64,000 nt of DNA from Holophagaceae bacterium (GTDB lineage: Bacteria; Acidobacteriota; Holophagae; Holophagales; Holophagaceae). Positions 8,088 through 15,761 of the stretch are shown here, one piece after another; the first letter of the stretch is position 1; every line of letters starts with the position of its first letter. The position numbers and the translations under genes are program-made. The DNA is taken from contig JADKKO010000004.1 of the NCBI GenBank assembly GCA_016720465.1, positions 62,001 through 126,000 of the forward strand, written 5' to 3'. The notes beneath the pieces are model-generated. The model was not told the origin of the DNA. It saw only the letters and a list, made by a program, of their open reading frames with translations, and ran no database searches.

Positions 8088-8789
8088 TCACATATGCTTA
8101 TGGCCAGGGCCCGAAGGCATTCCCTTGGGCATGGTACCGCCGGGTGACATGGCCCCGGTCCCCATGGACCCATCCGGGCGCATTCCCTGGTTCCATGTCC
8201 TCTCCATGAATCCACGCGTGTGCATCGATTCAATCTTGGGTGCGCTAGCAGGCCCGAAGGTAGACCACTCGCCCGCCTTCACGCGGATCGGTTCCGCGTG
8301 TGGCGCATCGTGGAGTATTTCCACGACACCTTCGAAGACCACCAGGATGGATTTTCCATCTCTGTCTACCTCTATGCCATACCTCGTTCCCCGCACGGCC
8401 AGGAGTGCTCCGGGGACCGCGACACGCCGCTCCTCGCGGCCTCCTTCGATGAGGGCCTGGAAGAATGCTTTGATGCGTCCCTTTTCGAGGACGAGCAAAA
8501 CCCCGGGTTCACCGCCTGCAAGTTTGACTTGGGTGTTTGCGAAAACCTCGAATCGCGAATTTCGAGCTGGCACGGCAATCACTGTTTGACCCAGCCAGCC
8601 CGTCCGAACCATGTCCCCGGAGTTTGCGGCACCGCCCTTTGCGACCTTGGACTCTCTGCTCTTGTCACCACCAGGCAAGAGGAAGACCGATCGTTTGACT
8701 TCATCGAACCGGTAAACGAGTGGTGCCTCGGTTCCAGGCCCCGAAGTTTGGAGCAGGGTTAACGCTAGCGGAACAAGAAAGGGGATCAT
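8088..8789 (-). CDS. Exported FecR-domain protein with His/Met tail (233 aa)
   Basis: A weak signal peptide (MIPFLVPLALTLLQTSG) is followed by a FecR domain (about residues 50-165: GDMVRTGWLGQTVIAVPARNS, VLEKGRIKAF, VAVPGALLAVRGTRYGIEVD, VFEGVVEIL). It lacks the N-terminal anti-sigma region and TM helix of true FecR sensors, so it is not a sigma regulator; it probably acts as a periplasmic scaffold or ligand binder. The C-terminus is Met/Gly/His rich (MRPDGSMGTGAMSPGG, GPGHKHM). The ATG overlaps the upstream response-regulator stop (ATGA). FecR domains beside CHASE2 proteins are a recurrent pairing. Confidence 0.8.
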   Translation of the reverse strand: MIPFLVPLALTLLQTSGPGTEAPLVYRFDEVKRSVFLLPGGDKSRESKVAKGGAANSGDMVRTGWLGQTVIAVPARNSRFEVFANTQVKLAGGEPGVLLVLEKGRIKAFFQALIEGGREERRVAVPGALLAVRGTRYGIEVDRDGKSILVVFEGVVEILHDAPHAEPIRVKAGEWSTFGPASAPKIESMHTRGFMERTWNQGMRPDGSMGTGAMSPGGTMPKGMPSGPGHKHM

Positions 8790-10168
8790 ACGTCGCCTCC
8801 ATCAAGGTCTTCCATTTCGCCACCATCGGTCCGCCTGAGTTTGCGTGCAAGAGTCTTCCGCTCGATTCCGAGGATGCGGGCGGCCTCGGTCTTGTTTCCT
8901 CCGGTGTGGGCCAACACCGAAAGAATGTAAATTCGTTCCATGTCGTCCAGCGGCACGAACGGTTCTTGAAAACATCCGGGGAAAAGCACCGATGCGGCAG
9001 CAGGTTCTCGAGGGTTTGCAGTGGCTCCGAGAATCTGTTCAAAGACGGCCACATCATCGAGTGAGCCCGTCTCGATGAGCACACGCCGAATCACATGTCC
9101 GAGTTCCCGAACGTTCCCCGGCCAGGGGTGGGCCGCCAGGATTGAAACCACTTCCTTCGGCGGGCTGCCGACTTCGGGAAGCCCGAGTTCATGATGGAAA
9201 CGCTCTTGGAAGTGCGCAACCAGGGCCGTGAGATCCGAGATCCGGTCCCGGAGCGATGGAATCCTGATTTCATATCCCGCCAGCCGATAGTACAGGTCCT
9301 CCCGGAATTCCCCTGAGGCCACCATGGCTCTCAAATCGCGGTGGGTCGCAGCAACGACACGCACGTCCACGGGTTCCGCCTTTTCCGCGCCGAGCGGCTG
9401 GACGACTCCGTCCTCGAGAAACCTCAAGAGCTTCACCTGAAATACCGGGGAGATCTCGCCGATCTCATCGAAGAAGACCGTGCCGCCATTCGCCTGGGTG
9501 AGAGCGCCGCGCCGGTCATTGTGGGCATCTGTGAAGGCGCCGCGCCGGTGGCCGAAGAGTTCGCTCTCGATCAGCGTGTCCGGAATCGCACCGCAGTGGA
9601 TTGGGATGAAGGGCCCCTCCGGGTGGGCTCCAAATCGGTGGAGCGCCCGGGCCACGAGTTCCTTCCCTGTTCCGGTTTCACCGAAGATTATGACTGGGAC
9701 CCGCAGCGGCGCAACCCGGCTCGTTGCCTTGTAGACCTCCACAATGGATGGATGGGAGCCTATGATCATGCTCCTCGGGCCGCTTTCCTCGCGTGGGGCT
9801 GCGGGGGCATGGCTCGCCAATGCAGCCCGCACCCGTTCCAGCATGACGTCAAGATCGAAGGGCTTGGCTAGGTAGTCGAAAACTCCATCTTTTAGAGCCA
9901 GGGCCGCGGTTTCGATGCTCCCTTTGGCCGTCATCAGGATCAGAGGCGGGGGATCGGAGAGTTCCTGGACCTCCTTCAGCAGATCCAATCCACTCCCGCC
10001 CGGCATGTAGATGTCGCTGACGATGAGATCTGGCCGTCGTTCCCGAATCGAGGCTCGGCCAGCAGCGTAACCATCGGCGCGTTCCACGCGATAGCCGCTC
10101 TTCTCCAACGCCATGGCGACCATCTCGCGGATCGCCAGATCATCATCCACTACTAGAATCCGTGTCAT
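8786..10168 (-). CDS. Sigma-54-dependent NtrC-family response regulator (460 aa)
   Basis: Receiver domain at residues 1-120 (VDDD near the N-terminus; phospho-acceptor in DLIVSDIYMPGGSG). AAA+ domain at about 140-370 with Walker A GETGTGKELVARAL and Walker B GGTVFFDEIGEIS; the sigma-54 contact loop reads GAFTDA instead of GAFTGA. A Fis-type HTH lies at the C-terminus (NKTEAARILGIERKTLARKL). The gene starts 7 bases after the kinase stop and its end overlaps the FecR start. Two sigma-54 promoters with a shared upstream dyad (7100-7195 and 12067-12162) flank the locus, so it likely activates both its own operon and the DUF5666 gene. The protein is full length. Confidence 0.94.
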   Translation of the reverse strand: MTRILVVDDDLAIREMVAMALEKSGYRVERADGYAAGRASIRERRPDLIVSDIYMPGGSGLDLLKEVQELSDPPPLILMTAKGSIETAALALKDGVFDYLAKPFDLDVMLERVRAALASHAPAAPREESGPRSMIIGSHPSIVEVYKATSRVAPLRVPVIIFGETGTGKELVARALHRFGAHPEGPFIPIHCGAIPDTLIESELFGHRRGAFTDAHNDRRGALTQANGGTVFFDEIGEISPVFQVKLLRFLEDGVVQPLGAEKAEPVDVRVVAATHRDLRAMVASGEFREDLYYRLAGYEIRIPSLRDRISDLTALVAHFQERFHHELGLPEVGSPPKEVVSILAAHPWPGNVRELGHVIRRVLIETGSLDDVAVFEQILGATANPREPAAASVLFPGCFQEPFVPLDDMERIYILSVLAHTGGNKTEAARILGIERKTLARKLRRTDGGEMEDLDGGDV

Positions 10169-10175
10169 GCCATCC

Positions 10176-11885
10176 TCAACCGGTGCTTTGAATCGTGATC
10201 ATCGGGAGTCTAACTCGAAAAATACCACCGCCGTTGGTGCCACTATCGGCCTCCACAGCGCCACGGTGCCAGTCAACCACCTCAGCGACCAAAGCCAATC
10301 CAAGGCCGAGCCCCGGCGCAAGTGCCTGGGCGCTTCCCCTTGCGAACCGCCCAAAAATCTTTGAGCGCTCGTGTATAGGAATCCCGGGCCCACGGTCTTC
10401 GACTTCTAGCACAGCTAGCGATCCATCTGCCCTTAACCCAATCCGAACCGGGGATCCTTCCGGAGAGAATTTAATGGCGTTGGAAACGAGGTTTTCGATG
10501 ACCCTCTCAAGGAGGGCTTTGTCGCCCAGCACCTGAAGCCCAGTCCCAATGTCGGCCACTATGTCCCGCTGAGCACCGGCGCGAAGGTAGTCCACCCTCT
10601 CGGCGCAGAGAGCCGAGAAATCCAAGAGCTGTGCATCCCGGCCGAAATCCCTTAGCCGCAGTCGCTCCAAGTCGAGCAAGGCATCAACCATCTGCGCGAG
10701 ACGGGCAGTTTCGGAAACCACCATCCGTGCCACGCGATTTCTTTCCGGCGCGGAAAGGTCGAACTGGGCCAGAAGCTGGGCCAACCCCTTCACGGAGGTC
10801 AGGGGAGTCTTGAGTTCATGGGCGACGACACGACGTGCCTCGGCATCCTGCTTTCTTGCTTCGGAGATGATCACCTGGAGGCTCTCCAACTCCGAAATCC
10901 GGTTCTCGGCAGTGCTCATGGCTAATTTGGATCGGCGCCAGCGATCAGCCCCCACGACCACACCCACAAAAAGGAGGGCGAGAATCACCGAAAGCGGAGC
11001 CAACTCCAGATTTAGAAAGTGGAGCGAAGCTGCCGAGACCATTAGAGGTGCCAGCGCAAGGCCAGAGGTGAATAAAGGTAGTGTGCGGCCTGGGGCCATC
11101 GGAAGGAGAGTTCCCAGCAAGGCCAGGCCGAAAGCTAGCAGAACGTTGACGAGGGGCGATGCGCGGTGCAGGAGATCCTTTGACAGGATGGCCTCGGCTG
11201 AAATCGCCTCGACCAGGACTCCGGGTTCGGGAGAACCACCCTGGGAAACAGGAGTAACGAATCGGTCGCCTACACCAGCGGCACTCGTGCCAATGAAAAC
11301 GATCCGGTCCCGGAGGATATCTATTTTGTGCGAGTCAAGAACGGATGCAGCGCTGACAAAAGGAATGGGTCGTGTTCGGAACGCGGGCCGGAGCATCAAG
11401 CCCACGGGGATGGGGAGCTGGGCATTGCCAAGCCGCGCTGCAGCCACGGGAAGTGCAGGGAACGCCCTCCCTTCCATCTGTTTCGTCGAGGAGAATCGCC
11501 GCACCACACCGTCCCGATCGAGATCGAAGCTGACGTGCCCGACAGGGGTGGCCTGAAGAACCTGATTCGGCAACAGCCAGTGGCCCGCATCATCAACACC
11601 CGCTGCCAAAACCGAAGGCCCGCGTCCTAAAGCACGCGCCAAGAGATCGTCGCCTTCTCGTTCCTCCGGTAGCAGTAGGTCGATTGCAACTCCCTTCGCT
11701 CCCCCCGAAATCACCTGTTCGACCAGTCGCGCGAGATGTGCTCTATCCCAAGGCCAGCGGCCTCCCAAGCAAATTGCTTCTTCGTCGATGAGCACCACCG
11801 CGACCCCTTTTGCAGGTCTGGTTGGTAGATTTCTGAGCATGGTATCCCGGACGAGCAATTCGGCTGATGTCATCACGCCCGCCAT
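10176..11885 (-). CDS. CHASE2-domain sensor histidine kinase (569 aa from the first ATG)
   Basis: Partner kinase of the NtrC-type regulator. A CHASE2 extracellular domain (VVLIDEEAICLGGRWPWDR...AKGVAIDLLLPE...DRIVFIGTSAAGVGDRFVTPV, about 25-235) is followed by three hydrophobic helices (240-315), a short coiled coil, HisKA (VAHELKTPLTSVKGLAQLL, H near 360) and HATPase (ENLVSNAIKFSPEG; EDRGPGIPIHERSKIF; GLGLGLALVAEVV). From the ATG at 11885 the protein lacks the N-terminal TM helix such proteins need. In frame directly upstream lies LRLLWPALAAVLALILQ, preceded by GAGGAG and a CTG codon at 11936; there is no ATG, GTG or TTG before the in-frame stop. The real start may therefore be that CTG. Confidence 0.9.
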   Translation of the reverse strand: MAGVMTSAELLVRDTMLRNLPTRPAKGVAVVLIDEEAICLGGRWPWDRAHLARLVEQVISGGAKGVAIDLLLPEEREGDDLLARALGRGPSVLAAGVDDAGHWLLPNQVLQATPVGHVSFDLDRDGVVRRFSSTKQMEGRAFPALPVAAARLGNAQLPIPVGLMLRPAFRTRPIPFVSAASVLDSHKIDILRDRIVFIGTSAAGVGDRFVTPVSQGGSPEPGVLVEAISAEAILSKDLLHRASPLVNVLLAFGLALLGTLLPMAPGRTLPLFTSGLALAPLMVSAASLHFLNLELAPLSVILALLFVGVVVGADRWRRSKLAMSTAENRISELESLQVIISEARKQDAEARRVVAHELKTPLTSVKGLAQLLAQFDLSAPERNRVARMVVSETARLAQMVDALLDLERLRLRDFGRDAQLLDFSALCAERVDYLRAGAQRDIVADIGTGLQVLGDKALLERVIENLVSNAIKFSPEGSPVRIGLRADGSLAVLEVEDRGPGIPIHERSKIFGRFARGSAQALAPGLGLGLALVAEVVDWHRGAVEADSGTNGGGIFRVRLPMITIQSTG

Positions 11886-11984
11886 CTGCAGGATGAGGGC
11901 AAGGACGGCAGCCAGTGCGGGCCAGAGCAGTCTCAGGGCGGGATCTCCTCGTGATTCACCGCGGGTCCATTAAGGTTCGCGGCA

Positions 11985-12010
11985 CCCCTGGATTGTCACT
12001 CATCCAGGGG
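11985..12010 (-). other. Leader hairpin in the 5' region of the kinase operon
   Basis: CCCCTGGAT (11985-11993) pairs with ATCCAGGGG (12002-12010), a perfect nine-bp stem with an eight-base loop. It lies between the sigma-54 promoter (12067-12081) and the kinase start, so it would be in the transcript leader. It could stabilise the mRNA or modulate translation; no U-tract follows. Confidence 0.5.
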
Positions 12011-12066
12011 AATGGTCCTATGCGTCTTGCTTGTTGGGTCGTTGGGTTCTCGGCACTGAGCCAATC

Positions 12067-12081
12067 TCAAGGAACGTGCCA
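12067..12081 (-). promoter_or_regulatory. Sigma-54 (-24/-12) promoter of the CHASE2 kinase operon
   Basis: TGGCACGTTCCTTGA on the minus strand, identical over 15 bases to the promoter of the DUF5666 gene. It lies about 130 bases upstream of the possible CTG start and 180 bases upstream of the first ATG of the kinase gene. This predicts positive autoregulation by the sigma-54 activator of the operon. Confidence 0.8.
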
Positions 12082-12108
12082 GTGGTTGATCAAGGACTTA
12101 CGTTTGAT

Positions 12109-12162
12109 ACCGAGGCATCCTGACCCAATTTGGGTCAACGATGCGGGTAATAATGTCCCGGC
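12109..12162 (-). promoter_or_regulatory. Upstream activator dyad of the kinase operon
   Basis: ACCGAGGCAT (12109-12118) and ATGTCCCGG (12153-12161) form an imperfect inverted repeat with centres 44 bases apart. A full palindrome, TGACCCAATTTGGGTCA, sits between them at 12121-12137. Arm spacing, the offset of TGACCC from the first arm (12 bases) and the distance to the sigma-54 site (28 bases) all match the copy at 7143-7195. Confidence 0.7.
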
Positions 12163-12231
12163 TCTCTCCTGATCACTCCCCGGTGGTGGTTCGCTAGCTG
12201 AGGAACGAATTCCCAGTCGAGGCGGCACATC

Positions 12232-12339
12232 ATGAAATCCTTGATGGTCGAAGATGAAAAACGGTCTCAGGTGCTGGTACTGGGCCTTTGAGAAGATGGG
12301 TACATCACCGAATGGATCGAGGTTGGGATCCAAGGTTAA
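12232..12339 (+). pseudogene. Remnant of an OmpR-type response regulator N-terminus
   Basis: A 36-codon reading frame after AGGCGG encodes MKSLMVEDEKRSQVLVLGL, then a TGA, then EDGYITEWIEVGIQG and a stop. This matches the start of metal-responsive CusR/CopR-like receivers (MKxLxVEDExRxxxxLxxGLxEDGYxxxxxxxGxxG). The in-frame stop and the loss of everything after about residue 35 mark it as a dead fragment. It lies beside the P-type ATPase gene, so a metal two-component system may once have stood here. Confidence 0.6.
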
Positions 12340-12369
12340 GAGATGCCATTCAAGGTCACTCTGAAATCC

Positions 12370-14532
12370 TCACCCCCTGAGAAGCCGCAGCCCATTGAAG
12401 ATCACAAGCAGGGACGCTCCCATGTCCGCCGTGATGGCGGACCACAGCGAGGCATGGCCCATGAGGGTCAGGACCACGAAGACCGCTTTCACAGCGAGCG
12501 CGAAGGTGATGTTTTGGCGAATCACTTTGAGGGTGCGCCGCGAGTGCTGGATCAGCCATGGCAACCGCGTGAGGTCGTCGTTCATGAGGGCGATATCGGC
12601 GGTCTCGATGGCGGCGTCGCTGCCCATGGCGCCCATGGCGATGCCGAGGGAGGCTCGCGCCATGGCGGGCGCGTCGTTCACGCCGTCGCCGACCATGGCT
12701 ACCTGACCATACTTGGCGACTAGCGCCTCGATTGCTTTCACCTTGTCCTCGGGCAGTAGTTCAGCTTGGATCTCGGTCAGGCCGACCTGTCGGCCTACGG
12801 CTTGGGCTGTACCCGAATTGTCACCCGTAAGGAGGACAAGATGCTCTATTCCGGCATCGCGCAGGCCCTGAAGGGTTGAGGCACTGGTGGGTCGAACGGC
12901 ATCCGCCAGGGCGAGGAAACCGATCAATTCCCGCTCCACCCCGAAGGCCACCACGGTCCGGCCATCACTCTCCAAGGATTCCAATTGGGCATGGATCTCT
13001 GGTGTCTCTGCACCCTGATCCTCCATGAAGCGATGGGAGCCGAGCCAGTGGGCACGTCCTTCCAGAACCGCTTTGGCGCCTTTGCCCTGAAGGGACTGAA
13101 AGTCCTTGGCGGGCGTGAAGGCTACACCTTGGGATTTCACGTGGGCTACGATCGCCCGGGCCAAGGGATGATCGCTTTGGGACTCCATAGATCCGGCCAC
13201 GCGAAGGAGTTCCTGCTCGGTGTGGCCGTTGAACGGAGCGACTTGCACGACGCTGGGATGACCTTCGGTGAGGGTTCCGGTCTTATCGAAGGCAATGGCC
13301 TTCAGGCGGGCGGGTGCTTCCAGATACATGCCGCCTTTCACGAGGACCCCATGCCGGGCGGCGGAGGCCAAACCCGCCACGATGCTCACAGGAGTGGAGA
13401 TCACGAGGGCGCAGGGACATGCGATCACCAACAGCACCAGGGCCCGATAGAACCAATCCGCCCAGACGCCGCTCATGAGCAGCGGCGGAATCAATGCCAC
13501 TAGAATGGCCAGAATCATCACCACGGGTGTGTAGACTTGCGCGAAGCGATCCACCCACTGCTCCGCGGCTGCGCGCTTGCTTGAAGCCTCTCCTATCATT
13601 CGGATGATCCGGGCGAGCACCGTGTCGCTCGCTGGCTTGGAACACTCGACCACGAGGGCGCCATCGCCGTTGATGCTCCCGGCGAAGACTTCCTCACCGT
13701 GGTCCTTAGAGACCGGCATGCTCTCCCCGGTAATGGGGGCCTGGTTGAGGGCGCTGGTGCCTTGGAGGATCATCCCATCGAGGGGCACGCGCTCTCCTGG
13801 TTTCACCTGAAAGAGAGCGCCCACGGGCACCTCCTCGGGCCGAACGGACACAGTCCCGCCATCTTTCACAAGCTGGACAAGCGTCGGCGTCAGATCCATG
13901 AGAGCTTCCACGGCTCGGCGCGCACGACTGAGGCTCCAACCCTCAAGAGCATTCGAGACCGCGAAAAGGAAGGCCACCGTGGAAGCTTCGAACCATTCAC
14001 CTATGCTGATGGCCCCAAGGATCGCCACCACCATCAGCAGGTTCATGTCCGGGCGCAGGCGTCGGGCCGAAAGCCAGGCCTTCGGCGCAATGAACCAGCA
14101 GGCGGCCAACATGGCCCCCAAGTAGGCGCCCTTGGAAAACCAGGGGATTGCGTGGACATGGCCCACACCCTCGGCACCCAGGGCCTCGTGCAATCCACCT
14201 GATGCCCAGACATGCAGGCCAAAGGCCAACAACGTGAGTCCACCACTGAAAATCGTGAGGGCCAACTGGAGCTTTTGGCGCGCGGATTTCTTCAGTCCTG
14301 TTCCCGTGCTTTCTTGCCATGGCTCGGCGCTCATTCCCGTGCGTGCCACGGCTTTGAGGATGGCCTCGGGGGAGGCCGAGGCCCCCTCTGAGACGATCAT
14401 CTTCGCGTTCAAAAGGTCGAAGGCGAGGTTGGCTGCGCCTCCCACGAGTGGCCCGATTTCGCGCTTGAGGACGGCGATCTCCTCGGCGCAATCCATGCCG
14501 TGGATTTTGAAGGCCAGCTTGCGGGGGCTCAT
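12370..14532 (-). CDS. zntA: Heavy-metal P1B-type ATPase, Zn/Cd/Pb class (720 aa)
   Basis: ATP-driven exporter of divalent soft metals in the inner membrane. An N-terminal HMA-like domain carries GMDCAEE, so the usual CxxC pair is reduced to one Cys followed by Glu-Glu. TM helices, the A-domain (TGESMPV), the CPC metal-site motif (ACPCALVISTP, about residue 375), DKTGTLTEG (about 415), SDHPLARAI and GDGVNDAP (about 612) all follow. The CPC motif plus a Cys-only HMA fits the ZntA/CadA group rather than CopA. Length is normal. The gene stands alone, with 118 bases up to the CDF gene upstream on the same strand. Confidence 0.93.
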   Translation of the reverse strand: MSPRKLAFKIHGMDCAEEIAVLKREIGPLVGGAANLAFDLLNAKMIVSEGASASPEAILKAVARTGMSAEPWQESTGTGLKKSARQKLQLALTIFSGGLTLLAFGLHVWASGGLHEALGAEGVGHVHAIPWFSKGAYLGAMLAACWFIAPKAWLSARRLRPDMNLLMVVAILGAISIGEWFEASTVAFLFAVSNALEGWSLSRARRAVEALMDLTPTLVQLVKDGGTVSVRPEEVPVGALFQVKPGERVPLDGMILQGTSALNQAPITGESMPVSKDHGEEVFAGSINGDGALVVECSKPASDTVLARIIRMIGEASSKRAAAEQWVDRFAQVYTPVVMILAILVALIPPLLMSGVWADWFYRALVLLVIACPCALVISTPVSIVAGLASAARHGVLVKGGMYLEAPARLKAIAFDKTGTLTEGHPSVVQVAPFNGHTEQELLRVAGSMESQSDHPLARAIVAHVKSQGVAFTPAKDFQSLQGKGAKAVLEGRAHWLGSHRFMEDQGAETPEIHAQLESLESDGRTVVAFGVERELIGFLALADAVRPTSASTLQGLRDAGIEHLVLLTGDNSGTAQAVGRQVGLTEIQAELLPEDKVKAIEALVAKYGQVAMVGDGVNDAPAMARASLGIAMGAMGSDAAIETADIALMNDDLTRLPWLIQHSRRTLKVIRQNITFALAVKAVFVVLTLMGHASLWSAITADMGASLLVIFNGLRLLRG

Positions 14533-14650
14533 GGCACGTCTCCATGGGGTGTAGGGATGTGGCCTATTTCTTTGATGGATGGGAGGTCCATCCTTTTCTT
14601 GCCGGGGGACAGTCTGGAGTCATGGTGGGTGATGTCGAACATCGATGGCC

Positions 14651-15595
14651 TCAAGCTGGCACGCGATGGCGGTTGACTTCCACGGAGATATGAACCAGTT
14701 CGTCATGAACACTTAATGCCCGTTTGAAGTAATTGGGATCGGCCTCATCCGTGGTCACGAGCGAAAGAATGCAGGCATATTTACCCTTGCCGACGCGCCA
14801 CACATGCAGGTCGCAGATGTGGGCCTTGATGGGGCTGGCCTTAATCACCTCCCTGATCTCGGCTACCACCGGGGCCTCCATTTCCGCATCGAGCAACACA
14901 CGCCCTGAATCACGCAGCAGACCGTAAGCCCAAACCGCCACCAATCCGGCCCCGGCAATACCCATGACTGGGTCCAGCCAGCTCGCCCCCCAGGTTTTGC
15001 CGCCAATCAGCGCCAAGATGGCGAGTACCGACGTGGCCGCGTCGGCAACAACATGAAGATAGGCGGAGCGCAGGTTCAAATCATGATGATGACCTGGGTT
15101 AACGTGATCGTCATGGGCATGGTGATGATCATGGCCATGACCGTCCTTGAGCAGCCAGGCGCAAGCGATATTGACCAGCAATCCGACCACGGCGATGGCG
15201 ATGGCTTGGTTGTAACGAATGGGCGTCGGAGCGAGTAAACGCTCAACCGACTGATACAGCATCAATGCGGCGACCAGCACCAGCAAGATCGCGCTCGTAT
15301 AGCCGCCAAGAACCTCAATCTTCCAGGTGCCGAAGGTGAAGCGGCCATCGTGGGCGAATCGCCGGGCTGCTCCGTATGCCAGCACCGACAGGCCGAGCGC
15401 CAAGGCATGCGAACTCATGTGCCAGCCGTCCGCCAGCAGCGCCATGGAGTTGAACATCCAACCGCCGGCGATTTCGGCAACCATCATGACGGCGGTCAAT
15501 ACTACCGCCCACCGCGTGTTTCTCTCGGCGAGCGGATTGCCTTCGTCAAAAACGTGAGAGTGCCGCCATCCATCAATTGAAGAAACAGAACGCAT
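14651..15595 (-). CDS. dmeF: CDF-family cation exporter, DmeF type (314 aa)
   Basis: Inner-membrane proton antiporter for divalent cations. I chose ATG 15595 (MRSVSSIDGWRHSHVFDEGN). The N-terminal HSHVF motif, NTRWAVVLTAVMMVAEIAGG and LLADGWHMSSHALALGLS are typical of DmeF (Co/Ni export in proteobacteria). A His-rich cytoplasmic loop (DGHGHDHHHAHDDHVNPGHHH, about 160-180) comes next, then the second HD-type site (HVVADAATSVLAI) and a cytoplasmic CTD (HICDLHVWRVGKGKYA). The start codon follows the stop of the RND relic by two bases, so the gene was once the tail of an RND operon. Co/Ni is inferred from the family; Zn or Cd cannot be excluded. Confidence 0.9.
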   Translation of the reverse strand: MRSVSSIDGWRHSHVFDEGNPLAERNTRWAVVLTAVMMVAEIAGGWMFNSMALLADGWHMSSHALALGLSVLAYGAARRFAHDGRFTFGTWKIEVLGGYTSAILLVLVAALMLYQSVERLLAPTPIRYNQAIAIAVVGLLVNIACAWLLKDGHGHDHHHAHDDHVNPGHHHDLNLRSAYLHVVADAATSVLAILALIGGKTWGASWLDPVMGIAGAGLVAVWAYGLLRDSGRVLLDAEMEAPVVAEIREVIKASPIKAHICDLHVWRVGKGKYACILSLVTTDEADPNYFKRALSVHDELVHISVEVNRHRVPA

Positions 15596-15597
15596 GA

Positions 15598-15745
15598 TCA
15601 GTTCCCTTCTTTGGGCTTGCCGGGCCAAGCGTAGAAGCTTGGCAGGGCCAGCAGCGTGAAGAGCCTACTCGTAATGAGCCCGCCCACGTTGACGATGGCA
15701 CGGGGCTGTCCCAGCTCGCTGCCGCCGATGCCGTGGATCTTTAAG
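15598..15745 (-). pseudogene. C-terminal relic of an RND metal-efflux permease
   Basis: The frame reads GIGGSELGQPRAIVNVGGL, then ITSRLFTLLALPSFYAWPG and KPKEGN before the stop. This is nearly the same as the last ~45 residues of the permease at 17987-21139 (GIGGSELERPLAIVMVGG...LFTLLALPSFYAWIGKPKE). The remaining ~1000 codons are absent: upstream DNA turns at once into the unrelated 15762-16511 gene. A deletion has therefore removed a fourth RND pump and left only its tail next to dmeF. Confidence 0.85.
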
Positions 15746-15761
15746 ATCATGCGCGGTGCGT

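Noticed and set aside
12232..12339. Reading the receiver fragment as a live gene by stop-codon recoding
   Set aside because: The frame ends again after 15 more codons and nothing of the rest of a regulator follows.
14571..14593. GGATGG/CCATCC six-bp hairpin and a partial ZntR-like half site upstream of the P-type ATPase gene
   Set aside because: Too short and without the second half of the dyad; could be chance.
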